From DATELY01 sp035276085 (lineage in GTDB: Bacteria > Pseudomonadota > Gammaproteobacteria > Steroidobacterales > Steroidobacteraceae): a stretch of 10,508 nt of DNA. The stretch spans positions 1 through 10,508 of the forward strand of contig DATELY010000029.1 of NCBI GenBank assembly GCA_035276085.1. The letters run 5' to 3'. This document shows positions 9,749 to 10,508 of the stretch, piece by piece; the first letter of the stretch is position 1, and every line of letters begins with the position of its first letter. The position numbers were made by a program, and so were the translations under genes. The notes below the pieces were generated by a model. It did not search any database. It saw nothing but the letters and a program-made list of their open reading frames with translations, and was not told the origin of the DNA.

Positions 9749-9756
9749 ATCGATTG

Positions 9757-10508
9757 ATGCACCGGTTAACGTGTTGGACAGGTTTAGCCATTTCGTGGGG
9801 GCTGATGGGCTCCGCCGTCGCGCACGCCGAAGGTGCTCGGGCCTCTATGCGGCAGGATGATGCGATCGACGAGATCGTGGTTACGGCATCAAAGCGTCCG
9901 GAGGATGTGCAGCGGGTGGCAGGATCGATTTCTACACTCGGTGCGGCGGATCTCGAGAAGCGTGGAATCACCGATTTCGCCGGCCTGGCTACCCAGATCC
10001 CCGGCTTGACCTATGGCGAGATCGACGGTGCAACGTTCGTCACCATCCGCGGGGTCGGTGCAGCGGTCGACAATGGGATTGCCGAGCCGTCTGTGGCGAC
10101 ATACGTCGATGGCGTGTTCCTCTCACGTTCCACGATGGGCAATCTCGATTTTCAGGACCTGGAGCGAGTAGAGCTGCTCCGTGGGCCTCAAGGAACGCTT
10201 TATGGCCGCAATGCTACAGGCGGCGCTGTCAACTTCATCTCCCGCAAGCCAACGGACACGCTGACAGCAGGTGGAACGATGGCGTACGGCAACTATGACG
10301 ATCGTCTTGCGTCGGCTTTTGTCTCCGGTCCTTTGACGGATTCCGTTCGGTTTCGCGTCAGCGGCGGCGGCGAGAAACGCGACGGCTATGTCAAGAACAT
10401 CGTCGGCTCGCAGGACATCGCCAATGTGGACCGGAGCCAGGTTCGGGGTGCACTGGAGTTGTTGCCCAGCTCGGGCATGACCGTGAATCTGAGCGCGCTC
10501 TATCAACG
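9757..10508 (+). CDS. TonB-dependent outer-membrane receptor, N-terminal part (truncated by window edge)
   Basis: An outer-membrane beta-barrel transporter that takes up a ligand (siderophore, glycan, vitamin or other) using TonB-ExbBD energy. Only 250 codons are present and the frame is open at the right edge. Residues 1-24 look like a signal peptide (MHRLTCWTGLAISWGLMGSA, then VAHA before E25). A TonB box-like DEIVVTASKRPEDVQ follows at 38-52. The plug domain runs from about 50 to 165, with FAGLATQIPGLTYG, VTIRGVG, VATYVDGVFLSRS and the conserved VELLRGPQGTLYGRNATGGAVNFIS. The barrel then begins (MAYGNYDDRLASAFVSGPL). The 'VVTASKRPEDVQ' plug is of the kind common in sphingomonads, caulobacters and Steroidobacter relatives. 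Its substrate cannot be read from this part. It has its own predicted promoter and palindromes, and the Lrp/AsnC-type gene upstream is its probable regulator. Confidence 0.95.
   Translation, partial: MHRLTCWTGLAISWGLMGSAVAHAEGARASMRQDDAIDEIVVTASKRPEDVQRVAGSISTLGAADLEKRGITDFAGLATQIPGLTYGEIDGATFVTIRGVGAAVDNGIAEPSVATYVDGVFLSRSTMGNLDFQDLERVELLRGPQGTLYGRNATGGAVNFISRKPTDTLTAGGTMAYGNYDDRLASAFVSGPLTDSVRFRVSGGGEKRDGYVKNIVGSQDIANVDRSQVRGALELLPSSGMTVNLSALYQ

Larger units (their letters stand above)
9433..9756. other. Long leader between regulator and TonB receptor gene
   Basis: This 324-nt gap has two parts. The left part (to about 9640) is GC-rich; it has an interrupted inverted repeat right after the regulator stop (GAGAG/CTCTC and CGAG/CTCG within 9433-9462) and a small CGCGCA/TGCGCG stem (9468-9483). 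Neither is followed by a T-run, so termination is uncertain. The right part (about 9655-9737) is strongly AT-rich, in contrast to everything else in the window, and holds the promoter and palindromes listed separately. I see no convincing gene here. Confidence 0.6.

Overview
The window is high-GC proteobacterial DNA. A Steroidobacter-, xanthomonad- or sphingomonad-like organism is the best guess. The evidence is the TonB-dependent receptor of the 'DEIVVTASKR' type, the double-length Lrp/AsnC regulator, the TreS-maltokinase fusion and short intergenic-type repeats that have spread into coding sequence. The taxonomic guess is inference; no rRNA or other marker is present.

Layout: (1) 1-304, minus strand: the N-terminal 101 codons of a surface carbohydrate biosynthesis-type protein that runs off the left edge. 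(2) 305-611: a divergent intergenic region with tandem 8-mers, a perfect 15-bp inverted repeat and a perfect 16-bp tandem duplication. (3) 612-8327, plus strand: a three-gene cluster glgB - glgE - treS/pep2. Between them these genes encode all four activities of the GlgE alpha-glucan pathway. TreS interconverts trehalose and maltose, the fused maltokinase makes maltose 1-phosphate, GlgE transfers maltosyl units onto alpha-1,4-glucan, and GlgB adds alpha-1,6 branches. glgB and glgE overlap by 1 nt; glgE and treS/pep2 are separated by 121 nt full of GCCAGCT-type repeats. (4) 8515-9432, plus strand: a tandem-duplicated Lrp/AsnC regulator (two HTH plus two ligand-binding halves). (5) 9433-9756: a long leader whose right part is strikingly AT-rich and holds a sigma70-like promoter and three inverted repeats. 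(6) 9757-10508, plus strand: the start of a TonB-dependent outer-membrane receptor that runs off the right edge; the preceding regulator probably controls it.

The most unusual signal is in glgE. Otherwise an ordinary GlgE with all catalytic residues, it carries two in-frame insertions made of repeat DNA. One is a pair of 24-bp units (8 codons each) in the N-terminal domain. The other is a segment of about 110 codons in the C-terminal beta domain, made of a GC-rich hairpin element followed by five 48-bp repeats (16 codons each). Both repeat lengths are multiples of three, so the frame survives copy-number change. I did not find a wholly new system. The other points worth following are the regulator's misplaced but perfect Shine-Dalgarno sequence and the palindrome cluster in front of the TonB receptor gene.
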